In this document: positions 12,170 to 23,225 of the stretch, one piece after another
Numbering within the stretch: the first letter of the stretch is position 1
How the letters are laid out: the number at the start of each line of letters is the position of its first letter
DNA from: Pinus tabuliformis
Taxonomy: Eukaryota; Streptophyta; Pinopsida; Pinales; Pinaceae
Direction of reading: 5' to 3'
Assembly (NCBI GenBank): GCA_031772625.1
Contig: CM062820.1
Location: forward strand, 1,071,487,369-1,071,551,368
DNA length: 64,000 nt
The notes under the pieces: model-generated
Seen by the model: the letters and a program-made list of their open reading frames with translations, nothing else
Database searches by the model: none
What the model was told of the DNA's origin: nothing
Made by a program: the position numbers and the translations under genes

Positions 12170-13020
12170 AGCAGTCCAAGCTTGTCTCTTAAATACACAA
12201 ACTTCTTATTAGGAAGATATTTTGTCAAGATGCTAGCTACCTTTTCATTAGTGGATATATACTATAGCCGCAACACTCTATCTTTCACCAACTTTTGAAT
12301 GTAGCGATACTTTTTATTTATATGCTTTGTCTTTCCATGAAACACTAGGTCTTCAGACAACCTTATACAACTGGTTTTATCACAATGTATCACTATAGGG
12401 TCCATCGGTTTTTCAAACAAGTCAAACAACAACTTACTCAGCCAGACAACTTCCTTTCATACTTCATAGGCTGCAATATATTTAGCCTCAACACTACTCA
12501 AAGAAATCAATTGTTTCTTTATACTCATCTAAGATATCGTGGAGGATCCCAAACTAAAAGATCCTCCAACAATGCTTCTCCCATCCATCTCACTAACTTC
12601 CAAGTTGGAATTGATATATCCAATCAAGTTGACATCATTCTTGTTATCATACTTTAGTAAGTAGTGGATTTCTGCTTGCATATATCTCAATATATTCTTA
12701 GCATCTATCCAATGATCATGCTTGGGATCTACCTAGAATCGACTGAGAACATTCAATGAAAAATAAATGTTTGGTTGAGTATTTACCAAATACAGCAGTG
12801 GGCCAATCAATTATCTATACCTTGTCATATCTACCGAGCTTGATTCATAGCTTGTTAGCCTTTTCAAGTTTGTGAGCATAGGAGTTTTCATAGGTTTGCA
12901 ATCCATCATTTCAAACATTTTCAACATCTCAATCACATACTTTCCTTGACCTAAATAAATCTCATTAGGTCCTTGCTAGATTCCCAACCCCAAATAATAG
13001 TTCATTAACCCTAGATCCTT
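12170..13020 (-). pseudogene. Copia A RNase H region
   Basis: Translation with stops gives the standard copia RNase H order. A GQGKYVIEMLKMFEMMDCKP-like start lies near 12950, then a MDGRSIVGGSFSLG block near 12550. An ISLSSVEAKYIAAYE block near 12480 corresponds to the usual 'LSTTEAEY' motif. After it come a CDKTSCIRLSEDLVFHGKTKHI-like block near 12370 and a KVASILTKYLPNKKF end near 12240. Multiple stops show it is inactive. Confidence 0.8.
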
Positions 13021-13620
13021 CCTATCGAATTTTGATGTCAGATGCTTCTTTCACTCTTGAATACGACCTTCTACATCTCTCATGAGAAGATCATCCACAT
13101 ATAGAAGAATGATTATGGTCTCATCCTTCATAGCCTTGATATAGATATTCGGATCAACAGAACTCTTTGAGAAGCCCAATCTTTGTAGGTATGCATCCAT
13201 CCTTGCATACCATTCCCTTGGTTCTTTCTTAAGGCCATACAATGCCTTCTTCGACCTGCAGACATAAGTCTGTCTATATTTTACTTCAAATCCCAAGGGT
13301 TGTTCTATATAGACTCCTTCATCGATAGTGTCATTAAAGAATGTTGTCTTAACATCAATTTAATGGATGTTCCATCCCATCAATGTTGCTAAATAGACCA
13401 ATGAATGTATAGTTGTATACGTTGTTGTAGGTGAAAATGTCTCTTCATAATTGATGCCTTTCAATTGAGAGAAGCCCCTAGCCACAAATATTTCCTTATA
13501 TTTATCAATGCTTCCATTTTTTGTATGTTTAATCTTGTAGAGCCACTTGGAAGATACTACAAATTTGTCTTCATACCTAGGTATGATCTCCCAAACTCCA
13601 TTTTTCATTATTGATTGATA
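13021..13620 (-). pseudogene. Copia A reverse transcriptase region
   Basis: Two open pieces cover the domain. The N-terminal piece at 13360-13608 has NGVWEIIPR, SSKWLYKIKH and ARGFSQLKGINYEETFSP. The C-terminal piece at 13051-13296 has VCRSKKALYGLKKEPREWY and the catalytic box LLYVDDLL. RT copies the element RNA into cDNA in cytoplasmic particles. The LYVDD box is intact, but a stop and a frame change between the pieces (around 13300-13360) break the protein. Confidence 0.9.
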
Positions 13621-14860
13621 CTTTTCATCTATGGCGTCTTTCCATTCTTTATGTTTTACAACCTCTTCAAAGGTACATGGTTCTACTTCAATTATTTTTC
13701 TTCATATATGTTGTATACCCTGAATATCTTTAGGGTTTCTTACTTTCCCTAAATGTTCCTTTGGTTGCACCATGTCCTTCTGCATGTAGAGGAGTAGACT
13801 TCAACCAATTAGGTCTCTTTCTTTTTTCAAGGACCATGTCCTTCTACACAAGTTCATTAGGGCATTCATCTTAATGATTTGATTTCTCTTCCTCCCTGGT
13901 ACGTTCTTCTTCAAATATTGGAAGTTCTTCATCATCAGAGTCCATTAGGAGGTCCTTTAATTTCTTGAATGCAATACTTTAATCAAAGATCACATCTCAG
14001 CTTACTTCTATTTGGTGTCCTTCCTTTTTGTATATCTTATATGCCTTTGAAGTATTACAATAGCCAACAAATATTCCCGTCATGCTTCTGGGATCCAACT
14101 TCTTTATCTTATCCTTCAGAATATGAATATACATAGGACAACCAATTATTCAGAGATGATCCATGCTTGGTTTCTTCCCAGTGAATGCTTCTTCAGGAGT
14201 CATGTTGTCTAGTGATCTGTGAGGACTTTGATTTTGAACATATACATCAACCTTTGTTGCTTCACCCCACATAAATTTTGGAAATCCTAGATCATGTAAC
14301 ATGGCTCTTACATTTTCTTCAATAGATCGATCCTTTCATTTAGCAACTCATTTTGTTTAGGATTATATGGGACTATCATATCCCTTTTTATCCCATCCTC
14401 CCTACAAAAAGCTATGAGTTCCTTTGAAGTGTATTCTCCTCCATTGGCAGACCTTGGTATCTTTATTTTTCTTTCTATAAGGTTTGTCTACTTCAGCTTT
14501 AAATTCTTGAAAATTATCGAATAATTCATCCTTAGACTTCAACAAATAGATCCAAGTTTTCCTTGAGTGGTAATCAATGAATGTTACATAATATAGATGA
14601 CCTCGAAGAGATTTTGTAGACATAGGACCACATACATGAGAATGAATGAAATCCAGGATTTCTTCAGATCTTGAAGCATTTCTTCCAAATGGTCTCTTAA
14701 CATTTTTACCTAATGCAGATCCCTTGCATACTCCTTCATGATCCTCTTTGAGTTCAGGGATGCCATTCACCACTGAATTTAGAGATGGTAAGATTTTGTA
14801 GTGAAGGTGACCAAACATTTTATGCCGAATTTCACATGGACTTACTTCAATGTGAACCAA
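13621..14860 (-). pseudogene. Copia A integrase and linker
   Basis: 14402-14860 carries the pre-integrase end (CEIRHKMFGHLHYKIL, CKGSALGKNVKRPFGR) and the start of the catalytic core (HVCGPMSTKSLRG, YVTFIDYHSRKTWIYLLK). The rest continues in other frames with the 'PSKLDPRSMTGIFVGY'-like C-terminal block near 14090. An acidic linker follows before RT. Frameshifts and stops are frequent. Confidence 0.85.
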
Positions 14861-15309
14861 AGCTTAAGAGAGAGAGGATCTAGAAATATGTAGAGTATTC
14901 CTTCATGAATCCCAATGATCTTACCATTTTCGATGCTAGAGTTTTTGTCCCATACTACAACCTTTCTATCTATAAAATCTACTACATCTCCCTTATCTTC
15001 TAAACATGAAATAGAGATTAGATTCTTTTGCAAGCTTAGAACAAATAATATGTTGTTGAGATGAATAGTTCCTCCATTCTCTAACTCCAATGAGGTTTAT
15101 CCATTTCCTCTTACAAGGTAGCCCTTCTTGTCACCAAGCTCTATGGAGTAGGAATTTTTTCCTCTTCATAAGGTCTTTAGTTTCTTTTTCTCACTTTTTG
15201 TATGCCTTGATGCTCCACTATCAATTACCCAAATATTATCATCTTCAAATGTACCAGTAAGTGTTGAGAATAACCCATTTTCCTTTGTAGAAGTCTTCGT
15301 CATACTATT
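14861..15309 (-). pseudogene. Copia A protease and pre-integrase N-terminus, cut by element B
   Basis: A WVIDSGASRHTKS motif (around 15190-15230) is the copia aspartic protease active-site box (D-S-G). It is followed by the pre-integrase segment at 14842-15090 (NNILFVLSLQKNLISISCLEDKG). The frame ends at 15309, where the gypsy LTR begins; the five bases 15305-15309 are the CTATT duplication. Confidence 0.85.
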
Positions 15310-17394
15310 TGGTGGGCTCCAGTATTGTAGCAATAATGCTACAACTCCTGAGGCTTCCTTCTCTAATTTTATCAACTCGGTAGTTCGTAACAAACTTGGA
15401 AGCGACGGTGCTGTATGCACAAGTACTAGCTCTTGTCGCAGCGGTCACTTGGTCAACTGGCACAAGTCCGCTAGGGCTCAAGCCAACTTCTATATGTTCT
15501 CAGAAGAAGCTTTTTAAGTGATGAACGAAAGCTATCTCAAAAGAAATTAGCCTACTTTGCAAGAATGAACTGAAAGCCAACAAAACATGGAAACCCTAGT
15601 AAACCCTAATTCTACCAGCTTAATCCTTATGATGCAATGGTGGGAATGCAACTTCTAAAAGTGATGCCATTAATTCTATTGAGATGAGATGCATGTGTCT
15701 AAACTACTTTCATCTGAATACAACATGTTTTTGTATTTTTGCTCAAGTGTTTGGAGTTATTATGACTGCGATTCTTACTGGGTCTTGATTGTGCAGGGGT
15801 AGATCAAGGGGAGGAAGGCTTGGAAAAGGCCAGGAGGACTCTGAGAAGGTCTAAGGGGTCCCTAACATCATTCCAAAGGAGTTCACAAAGTTCAGATACC
15901 TGGAAACTGTGTTTGCAAGCTTCTACAGGATGTCTGCAGGGGATTCTATAGGAAGTTCAGGATTTATACAGGAAGTCCCGTAATTTCTACAGGATGCTCT
16001 GCAATAGGATTTTTGGGTGATGGATGAGTGGGAGAGGCTATGTGGATGGTCAAGGAGGTAGGAGGGGAGCTTGTGATGGCTTATGGACAGAGAGATGAGA
16101 TGGAGAGGGGGTGTGTAAAGCTGGTTGGTCTAAAGGAGGGTAGAGGCAATGGAAGGCCGAAAAGATAAAACAACGTGGATAATAGAAGAGTTGGGAGGCA
16201 AATGATCTAACTGGGAGATAAGGAGATGGCATAGGCACGACTGAGAAGGATAAGGAAATGATAGAGTGGTGCTGCGCAGTGTAAATGAAACAAATCACCC
16301 TTGTCTTGTGTATCACCGAAATGTCATCAACCTACTCTAACTGTTTTATTAGAAACCAAAGAACAACAACGTAGTTTAAAGGGAAATTGTGCATGGTGCT
16401 GAAACAAAGAGTTATTCCACAAGATCTAAATGCATGGACACTTCTACAACCGAAAACATTACCTCAAGACTTGCATGAATATGTAAAACAATGTTTTTGG
16501 TAGTTGGCACAGTCTGCACTTCCGGTCCGCAAACAGAGGTTAAAGTGAGTGTGCATTCAACCCTTTTTTGAACTCTGATTAACTCCAATCCTCTTACTCT
16601 AATCTAAACTACCGAAGAAATTGTGTTCATAAACCTAACTTACGTAATCACATCAAAACAGTCAACTCAGCAAACTGTGTTTCCAAGTGCATGTAAAGGA
16701 AAAGAAATATAATGCTGAAAGAAAGACAAGTAACAATACAAAGAAAGGAGGCCTATTGCTCTCAGGTTGGGCCCAACCCTGAGAGCTATAGCTCCTCTAA
16801 GAACTCAGAACTGAACTCGAATCTGCCTGCCTTTTATTAAAAGATCATAGTCATAAGTCTAACAACATGCCAAAAATGGCTTACAAAAAGCAAAACAGAG
16901 CTATAGCTTGTAATTCAGAATCTGCAACAAAGGTTCAAAAGTTCCCATCGAAGGCTACAACCTCAATATTTATACATTATGAGGGCCAAGCTGGCCTCCT
17001 AAATTAGTGGGGCTTGGCTGACCAACTAAAAGTAAACTGTTGTTCCCTTAGAATCCGTTGGCTGCCTTCTAGCTCGGTGGTGATAGCTGTTGGAGCTCAG
17101 AGTTGGGGTGGAGATCACGAGGAAGGTCATTCAAGGCTGTGGACAACCTTCCTACAAAACCGCAATGCCACCTTGGTTGTCTCCTTGACTTCATCTGCGT
17201 GGTTTTGCTCCATTTAATGTAAAAAAAAACCTGAAATAAACATGTATTAGCCACCTATGAATAGTGACTGCCCTCCTTCCTAAAAATAACATGAATATAC
17301 TAAAAAACGATGCATAAGTGATGAAAAATGAAGGCTTGAGAAAGGGTAAGTAGGCCAAATGAGCCCAAAATGTTACCAAATTTGGGGCTCATCA
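15310..17394 (-). repeat. 3' LTR of gypsy B
   Basis: 2085 bp, near-identical to 31319-33393. On the minus strand a TATA box (TATAAATAT at 16966-16974) and an AATAAA near 16833-16838 mark the likely U3/R region close to the LTR start, leaving a long U5 of about 1.5 kb. U5 contains a cluster of CTACAGGA-type words at 15923-15998. Confidence 0.95.
16966..16974 (-). promoter_or_regulatory. TATA box in 3' LTR of gypsy B
   Basis: The minus strand reads TATAAATAT about 420 bp from the LTR start and is conserved in the other LTR. An AATAAA polyadenylation-type signal follows about 130 bp downstream. Confidence 0.55.
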
Positions 17395-17409
17395 TCACCC
17401 CCTAGCTAA
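17395..17409 (-). promoter_or_regulatory. Polypurine tract of gypsy B
   Basis: The minus strand reads AGCTAGGGGGTGA directly before the TGATGAG of the 3' LTR, the expected plus-strand primer position. Confidence 0.75.
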
Positions 17410-17546
17410 AATATTTGCTCATCCTTGAGCAACTAGTCCAACTCCTCATCCTTCATCGCCTTTACTACCACCCTTACATCCCAAGCCTCTGTAGTATTGT
17501 CCTCCTTGCTGATATGGAACCCAGCCTTTCTGTTCACCTCTTCCCA

Positions 17547-18973
17547 CTATTCATTATCATCTTTCTCTGTGCTGCCTTCCATCAATCCTAACAGCAGTGG
17601 TGGGCTTAGCTTGAGGCCAATCCAGCTGGCCTGGAGGTTTTGCATGGATTTCTTATAGAGGGCCACCCGTACTAGAGCATCCCTCATCCGAGTTGGGGTA
17701 TGATACTCTCTGATTTTTATACTGTGGGCCAATGTATTCCATCGGCGGGTGCAAGCTTGGACAGCGTTGTCTCCTAACAGTCTCTCCATGTCCTCAAAAT
17801 GCGCTATGGCTTGGGCCTGCTGATCCATATATCTCAATGAAGCTTGAGGGTCAGTGGGCAAGTGTTGGTGTGCCGCGATTAGTGCAACTGGATCCCATGG
17901 TTCTGCTCGAATTAGCAATGGCTCATTCATCTCTCGGTTCATGACCGCTTTGGCTTCTGCTGCTCTTTTGTCCTCATGGTTCAACCATGAGGCAAATGCC
18001 ATTAATTGCATATCTCCTAAGGCCGTATTGGGATCCCATGAAATTACATTAGGCAGGGCCAAATTATGGAGGTAGAACTCCACTAATTTGGCCTTATCCT
18101 CTGATGAACTAGTACTGCATACTTCAGCGAATTGCTGTGGGTCTTGGAGCTGAGAGATACCTCTTTGCGCCAAGGTACTGATTTGAAATTGCAGCCATTG
18201 GTCTTTCAGGTACAGGCCATAGGATTTGGCCGGCTGTCTGCATTGTATAGCATCCATGGCCCAACTGGCCATGTAGGCCAATTGTGCCTCTTTCTGCTGC
18301 AGCTGTTGTCTGAGAGCTTGCACCTCAATTTGTGCTTGCTGTTCTGCTTCCTGTAGATGCAAGGTTGGCTCCCCAAGACCGGTTTGCAGTTCCTTTTTGC
18401 CTTGCTGTTCCGCTGTGGTGTCCCCAGAGGATGTACCTGTTCCTATCCTCAGCTCCTGTAGCTGCAATCTATGCTTTTCGTTTTCTTCCTGTAGGAACAC
18501 TCGTTGGCAATTTGCCACGTGTTTAGCCATGGCTAATTCACTTCTGGCCTCCTTAAGCTGCTCTTCCAAGGGGCCTATGTCCGCCACACCCTTTGACTTG
18601 GCTATTTTCATCCACGTGTGTGTACATACTCTCTCTTCCTCCAACGCAAAGAATAGTGGCACAGTGAATTTCTGAGGTATAATTTTGCCAGCCTCTAAGA
18701 AGTTGTAATATGAACTCAGACTTGGCTGAGGGCTAGGCTCTGGAATATGCTCTTTCTCTACTTCTTTTGGTGGCTCTACTTCGCCCTCCCTCGGTGGTGA
18801 TGAGGGTGCTTCTCCTTCCATCCTCTCGGTCTCCTTAAGCCGGGCTAAGGTTTCCTGTAGAGCATCCTCAGCATCCTGTAGCCGAGATTTTGAAGCCAAT
18901 TGGTCTAACCTTTCTTTCCAAGTAGTTTTCTTCGGGCTCCCCCTCTCATAGGTGACTGATATCCTTGAGGGGG
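17547..18973 (-). CDS. Gypsy B accessory ORF Y, downstream part (coiled-coil protein)
   Basis: An open frame of about 475 codons, on the same strand as pol and ending shortly before the PPT. It opens directly at the solo-LTR junction (18973). Before that insertion it continued the frame that ends at 19982, because the GGGGG duplication keeps the register. Features: an N-terminal Glu-rich, Pro-rich stretch; a 'FTVPLFFALEEERVCTHTWMK' block; and a long Gln/Glu-rich coiled coil (EAEQQAQIEVQALRQQLQQK and flanks). A conserved-looking helical C-terminal half follows (WLNHEDKRAAEAKAVMN, AIAHFEDMERLLGDNAVQ). No membrane segment, signal peptide or zinc motif is seen, so it does not look like a classical env. 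Function unknown; a structural or RNA-binding role is only a guess. Confidence 0.65.
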
Positions 18974-19981
18974 TGTTGTGGGGAAAAATGCCTATGTAGG
19001 ACGATCCTATCCACCTAAGGTGTGACAGTGCCTTAGCAACAAACAGAGACAGCTATTCTAGTTTCTTCCTTTATGAAATGTGAAAGAAGAGAGATCAATA
19101 GACTTACCGGTGTCTTCCGTTTGTCCCTCGATCAGGTCTCTCTTCTCTTTGGGTGTTCACAGCTACTTGCGACAAGAGAAGAACACTACACAAAGACAGA
19201 TATTCACCTTCATAACTAGTTCAGGATTAGAAATGAACTAAATACACTAATACAATCATAAATCAAGAATACATCAGTATATAGGAGAAACCAAGATAGC
19301 TTTATTGATGAATAACAAGGTTCAGGAAGAGATACAACCCAGAGGGCTCCAATCCAGCATCTCCTTCCCAGCAAATGGAATTCCTATCTTCACCCCCTTC
19401 AAAGCATTAAGCACCCAATGATTCCAATCTCAAACCAACAGCAATTCTTTGCAATAACAAAATTCTAGCCTCTAGATCTCATGGAGGAGAGATCCATATA
19501 TAGATGTTTGGAGAGAGGATGAGTCAGCTTGAGATCTGACTAGTGTCCTCTCCCTCGGTCAGTTCTTGATTCCACTTGGAGGTTCTTGCTTCCACTTGGA
19601 GATTTGGAACCTCTTACTCATCACCAGTCGAATTCCCTGAGGCAAGTGTAATTTTGGAAGCTTCCTGGGTTTTGACACCTTGAGAAATGAGCCTGCCACA
19701 TGTCCACTCTCGTTCAGCGTAGGTAGCCAGTGTTCCATTTGACATTCAACGTAGGTAGCTAGTGTTGGCTTTGACATTCAGCGCAAACAGCTAGTGTAGC
19801 CACTGAAATGATCCTGAATTTACTTGTTTTGAGCAGTGTCTGGTGGAGAACTTCTGTGAATTGTTTTGGTTTATTAGCCTTGTTCCTCTAGGGGTAGGAA
19901 CAACATGTTTAGGGACTTTGGATCCCTAAGATTATGGACATTTCATGCTCAATGTTGTAAGGCACAAAAATGTCTATAACA
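18974..19981 (-). mobile_element. Solo LTR D (family of element E) inside ORF Y
   Basis: 1008 bp starting TGTTGTGGGG and ending TATAACA, flanked on both sides by GGGGG (18969-18973 and 19982-19986). It matches the LTRs of element E at 43542 and 50390 along its whole length, including the CTATCCACCTAAGGTGTGA block and the TATAGATGT region. The clean duplication around a single LTR is the product of intra-element LTR recombination after a full insertion. Confidence 0.95.
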
Positions 19982-20237
19982 GGGGGACCTCTCCTTGGGC
20001 GAAGTAGGGGCATCATCTATAGTGATTGGGCTGCTGGACAGAGGCTGTGGCCTGCCCGTCTTTATTCTAACACTTCTCCTAGCTTTAAAATATAGAGGGG
20101 TCTCCCTCTTTCTCTTCTCCTTTGGCTTAGGAGGTGTACTGAGGGCGGCCAGCACAGTTGCTGCCTCCCTTGCGAGAACATCGGCCTTCTTTTCTCTTGG
20201 TTTTCTTTTCTCAGGGCTTCCTGTAGAAGACCCTTTT
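19982..20237 (-). pseudogene. Linker of gypsy B accessory ORF (frameshifted)
   Basis: A basic, Ser/Pro/Lys-rich stretch (LSTPPKPKEKRKRETPLYF, RRSVRIKTGRPQPLSS) reads in the frame of ORF Y, one base out of register with ORF X. The shift lies near 20230-20290, where several similar TCTACAGGAAG words follow one another and slippage would be easy. The composition suggests a disordered, positively charged linker, possibly with a nuclear localisation signal. Confidence 0.55.
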
Positions 20238-21287
20238 TTAGTTGATTTCTGGCTTCCCGTAGAAAGCCGGTTTCGGTTGTCCTGTAGGAACAGGTGGCAC
20301 CACTTTAGGTTGCTTTGCTGCGGGTGTTTTACTTTTTGACTTGGTTGTGGCTGCTGTCGAGGTGCATTTGCTAACGTGGACCTGCTCAGCCTTGTCCACT
20401 CTGCTTTGTAATCTTTTCTCTCTGGCCGTCAACATGGGTGTGTCATTCTTTTCTTTGGCACCCTTTTTCTCTTGTTTCTTCCTTTGCTCTTTCTTCTGCT
20501 CCGTGGTCGTGGTCTTCTGGCCTTTTTCTTTCTTCCCTGCGAGCATTGACTCTTTCTCCTCACTGCTGGATGAACCGAGCTCTTCGGTCAACTTCTTTAT
20601 ATCACCATCCTTGGTCAATTTCCTGAAGGCTTCCCATGAGAGAGGAACCTTGTATGTGTGGAGCGCATCCTCCACAAGGAGTTTAATGAGTCCATGGTGG
20701 GCTACCTGGTTTGGTGTGCCTTCTTTCAGCTTGGTGGCAAATTCAATCATAGGCTGTAGTAGAAAGTAGGGGATACTTAGTTTGATTTCTACATGTAGGT
20801 CCATCTGATGCCTTAATTCCGTGAGTAACCGAAAATGGTACCCATATACAATGCTAAACCGACCTTCGCAGGTGATGTACTTCATAATCTGAAGGCTAAC
20901 TTCACTCCAAAGTGGCAGTAAGCTGGTTCTACGAACCCCATTTTTATCTTCTGAGAATTCCTCCTCTGGGGGGAAGAATTCCTTCTTAGCCTTCTGGCCC
21001 AATTTCCTCTCTTCTTTATCCCATGGTAATCCCATTGGGAGCTCAGTAACTCGGCTGATGAATTGTGGGGTGAGTCTGAGACTCAAACCCCTGAAGTTAA
21101 TGGTGGCCAATGTTTTGGATTTCGGCTTCAGAGCTTGCAAAAACTCCTCTGCCACCTCATCGTCATAGCCCTGCAATTTATCGCAGAATGACATCCATTG
21201 CGCTTTCGTGAATAGCTCCACCACCTCAGGATTCTCTCTTAGCTTTGTTGAGTCGGTTGGTTCCCTTCTGATGAACCCACCCGGCAT
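20238..21287 (-). CDS. Gypsy B accessory ORF X
   Basis: The frame is open from 21383, but the first good ATG is at 21285-21287 (MPGGFIRREP), giving about 349 residues. It lies downstream of integrase on the sense strand. The N-terminal domain has features seen in plant retrotransposon accessory or 'putative plant transposon' proteins: an EEFLQALKPKSKTLATINFR block, LSLRLTPQFISRVTELPMGLP, and TSLLPLWSEVSLQIMKYITCEGRFSIVYGYHF. A second helical part follows (LVEDALHTYKVPLSWEAFRK). The tail is very Lys/Glu-rich (KKEQRKKQEKKGAKEKND) and looks like a basic coiled coil. There is no zinc knuckle, protease motif or membrane helix. It probably formed one large protein with ORF Y before a frameshift. 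The family match is from memory and unproven. Confidence 0.6.
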   Translation of the reverse strand: MPGGFIRREPTDSTKLRENPEVVELFTKAQWMSFCDKLQGYDDEVAEEFLQALKPKSKTLATINFRGLSLRLTPQFISRVTELPMGLPWDKEERKLGQKAKKEFFPPEEEFSEDKNGVRRTSLLPLWSEVSLQIMKYITCEGRFSIVYGYHFRLLTELRHQMDLHVEIKLSIPYFLLQPMIEFATKLKEGTPNQVAHHGLIKLLVEDALHTYKVPLSWEAFRKLTKDGDIKKLTEELGSSSSEEKESMLAGKKEKGQKTTTTEQKKEQRKKQEKKGAKEKNDTPMLTAREKRLQSRVDKAEQVHVSKCTSTAATTKSKSKTPAAKQPKVVPPVPTGQPKPAFYGKPEIN

Positions 21288-21383
21288 GGTGAAAAACTGC
21301 TGCGTTAGCTGGAGGTGGCGAGTGCGGAAGAAAATTGGCCTACTGGGACAGAGCGTAGAATTACGCCTCTGCCACACATACAA

Positions 21384-22640
21384 TTCACGAAAACTTATCT
21401 CCCGATGACCTTAACACGGCTTAATTATCCTCACATCCTGTAGGACGACAATTCATGCAAACAGCAGACAATACTTGCAATTTTTTTTACGACCAGACTG
21501 TAGAACGTCGCCTCTGCCACCCTCGAAACCAATTGCATGGAAGGTTCAGGCTTACCTTTTTAATCCGCCACCTTTTGACGCGAGGAACCCAATTTCCTGT
21601 AGAAGTAGCGCACGAATTCTGGAGGATACTGCAGTGGGTCTGCGCTCTCTGTGCTGCTTAACAGGCATTCGAACGGCCGAAGACATTGAGTGTCGAGCTT
21701 CAGAGGAATCGGGATGCTCACTCGACTTTCAAACGGCGAATGATAAATGCATGGGGTGGCAATCTAGCCGACTAGATTTGAATGCGGCGGAATCCGTGGC
21801 GCGGGGGTGAGATGTCCCTGCCGGACCGTTGGACGACGTCACTCCATCATTCTTCTGCAAGTTCCCTTACTGCCGCATCATTCCCCACAGATCCGCCACC
21901 GTCATTTCTGTTAAAACGCGCTTCCCCCCGACTGGATGGCTCTCACGTGTGCACTGCCCGTTCCTTTTGCCACAACCACCGTTTACCATCCGACTAGACC
22001 ATCTGACTGGTCGACGTGGCCAGTCGAATGGTTGTACGACCGCTCAACCCATTCACTTCACACTTGCAAACATTTCAAAGTAAAATTCATGCAATTCGAT
22101 GGAAGAAATGGCGAGGCACTTACCTGTGCGGTCGCGACATGATTCTTCGGGCTTTTGGACGATGATGAGTAGATTTTTTTGCTGCTGGTGGATTGCACAG
22201 GCCCGGAGGTTCCTATTCACAGGCCGCTAACGATGAAGCTTATGACTCGGCTGCATGTGCCTGCGTTTTCATTGCATGTTGCAGGCGCTTGAATGGTGTA
22301 CATTCTAGTTGGCTTAACTACTACGGGACTCCTACAGGATGTCCTGTAGCAGTTTTTCCTCCTCGGGTGCATGCTGAATGATGAAGACAATGGCCTCACG
22401 ATCACGCCCACAGGGCTCTTGGATAGCTGGGATGGGTATGGCATGGCATCTTAGCATCTTTTTTTCATTTAAAAATTGCTTTCTCTTGATAACTCAATGA
22501 TCTGCTTTGATTGTGCAGGTATCTTCATTGCATGTCGACAAGGGTGGTAGAAGGAGGTGACAGCAGTGTGTGAGGGAGAAAATGGTAGCTTGCATGCGTC
22601 CATACCAGACCTTGGTCGTTAGATCTCCTCATATAATTAG
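21384..22640 (-). other. CpG-rich untranslated spacer of gypsy B
   Basis: The interval between integrase and ORF X has no convincing frame on the sense strand. 21500-22150 is visibly richer in CG dinucleotides (GGCGCGG, CGACGTCA, TCGACGTGG) than the rest of the window. It lies just upstream of ORF X and could hold an internal promoter or a splice acceptor for a subgenomic RNA; neither is shown by the sequence. Confidence 0.4.
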
Positions 22641-22658
22641 TTTTGGGCCGTCCAAAAC

Positions 22659-22746
22659 TTCTACAGGAAGTTTCCTGTAGAAATACAAAACTTCCTGTAG
22701 AAAGTCTGTAACTTCCTGTAGAAAGTCTGTAACTTCCTGTAGAAGA
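22659..22746. repeat. TTCCTGTAGAA palindrome and tandem repeat
   Basis: An 11-bp inverted repeat (22659-22669 against 22672-22682) is followed by about two and a half copies of a 22-bp unit containing CTTCCTGTAGAAAGTCTGTA (22690-22746). The same core recurs elsewhere in element B. Confidence 0.9.
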
Positions 22747-23000
22747 CTAAGCCGTGATGAAATCGTGCCCATACCTTGGAGAAGATGAGTATTCTTGGAG
22801 GAGGTGCTGGTGAGGTCTCCGAGCAGCATGATAAGGATCCTTGACTTTGAGTTGAGAGACCTCCTCTCCTTCATAGAACACCTGCAACCTGCATGCATTT
22901 CCACATTAAAAACTTGTTGTCCCTGTCTTTTTTGCTTACTGTTTTTTCTTTCTTTTCTCTTTTCTTCTTCTTTGTTTTTTTTTTTTTTTTGAAAGATAGC

Positions 23001-23185
23001 AGGGGCGCCTCAATGAGGTTTTCACCCTTGCCATCTGCCTTAAGCGCCTCAGAGAGGTTTTCACTCAAGGATCTTTTTTCAAATCCCTTTTTTTTTTAAA
23101 TACAGTAGGGGCGCCTCAATGAGGTTTTCACCCCTACCACCTACCTTGGGAGCCTCAGAAAGGTTTTCACCCAAGGATCTTTATT
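23001..23185. repeat. Tandem duplication (about 106-bp period) after integrase
   Basis: The block starting AGGGGCGCCTCAATGAGG at 23001 returns at 23107, and each copy also holds a diverged second half (GCCTCAGA-AGGTTTTCAC). T-rich runs separate and flank the copies. Confidence 0.9.
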
Positions 23186-23225
23186 TTTTATTTTTATTTT
23201 ATTTATTTTTATTTATTTTTATCTT

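Noticed and set aside
16050-16316. 88-codon minus-strand frame present in both LTRs of B (also 32050-32316)
   Set aside because: It lies in the LTR, starts in the U5 part, has low-complexity Pro/Ser composition, and its conservation follows from LTR identity alone.
17547-18899. 450-codon ORF as a host coiled-coil gene
   Set aside because: It sits inside element B between its PPT and integrase, on the pol strand, and joins in frame with the preceding part of B's accessory ORF.
20341-20769. 142-codon Phe/Ser/Leu-rich plus-strand frame
   Set aside because: Complement of the Lys/Glu-rich tail of ORF X.
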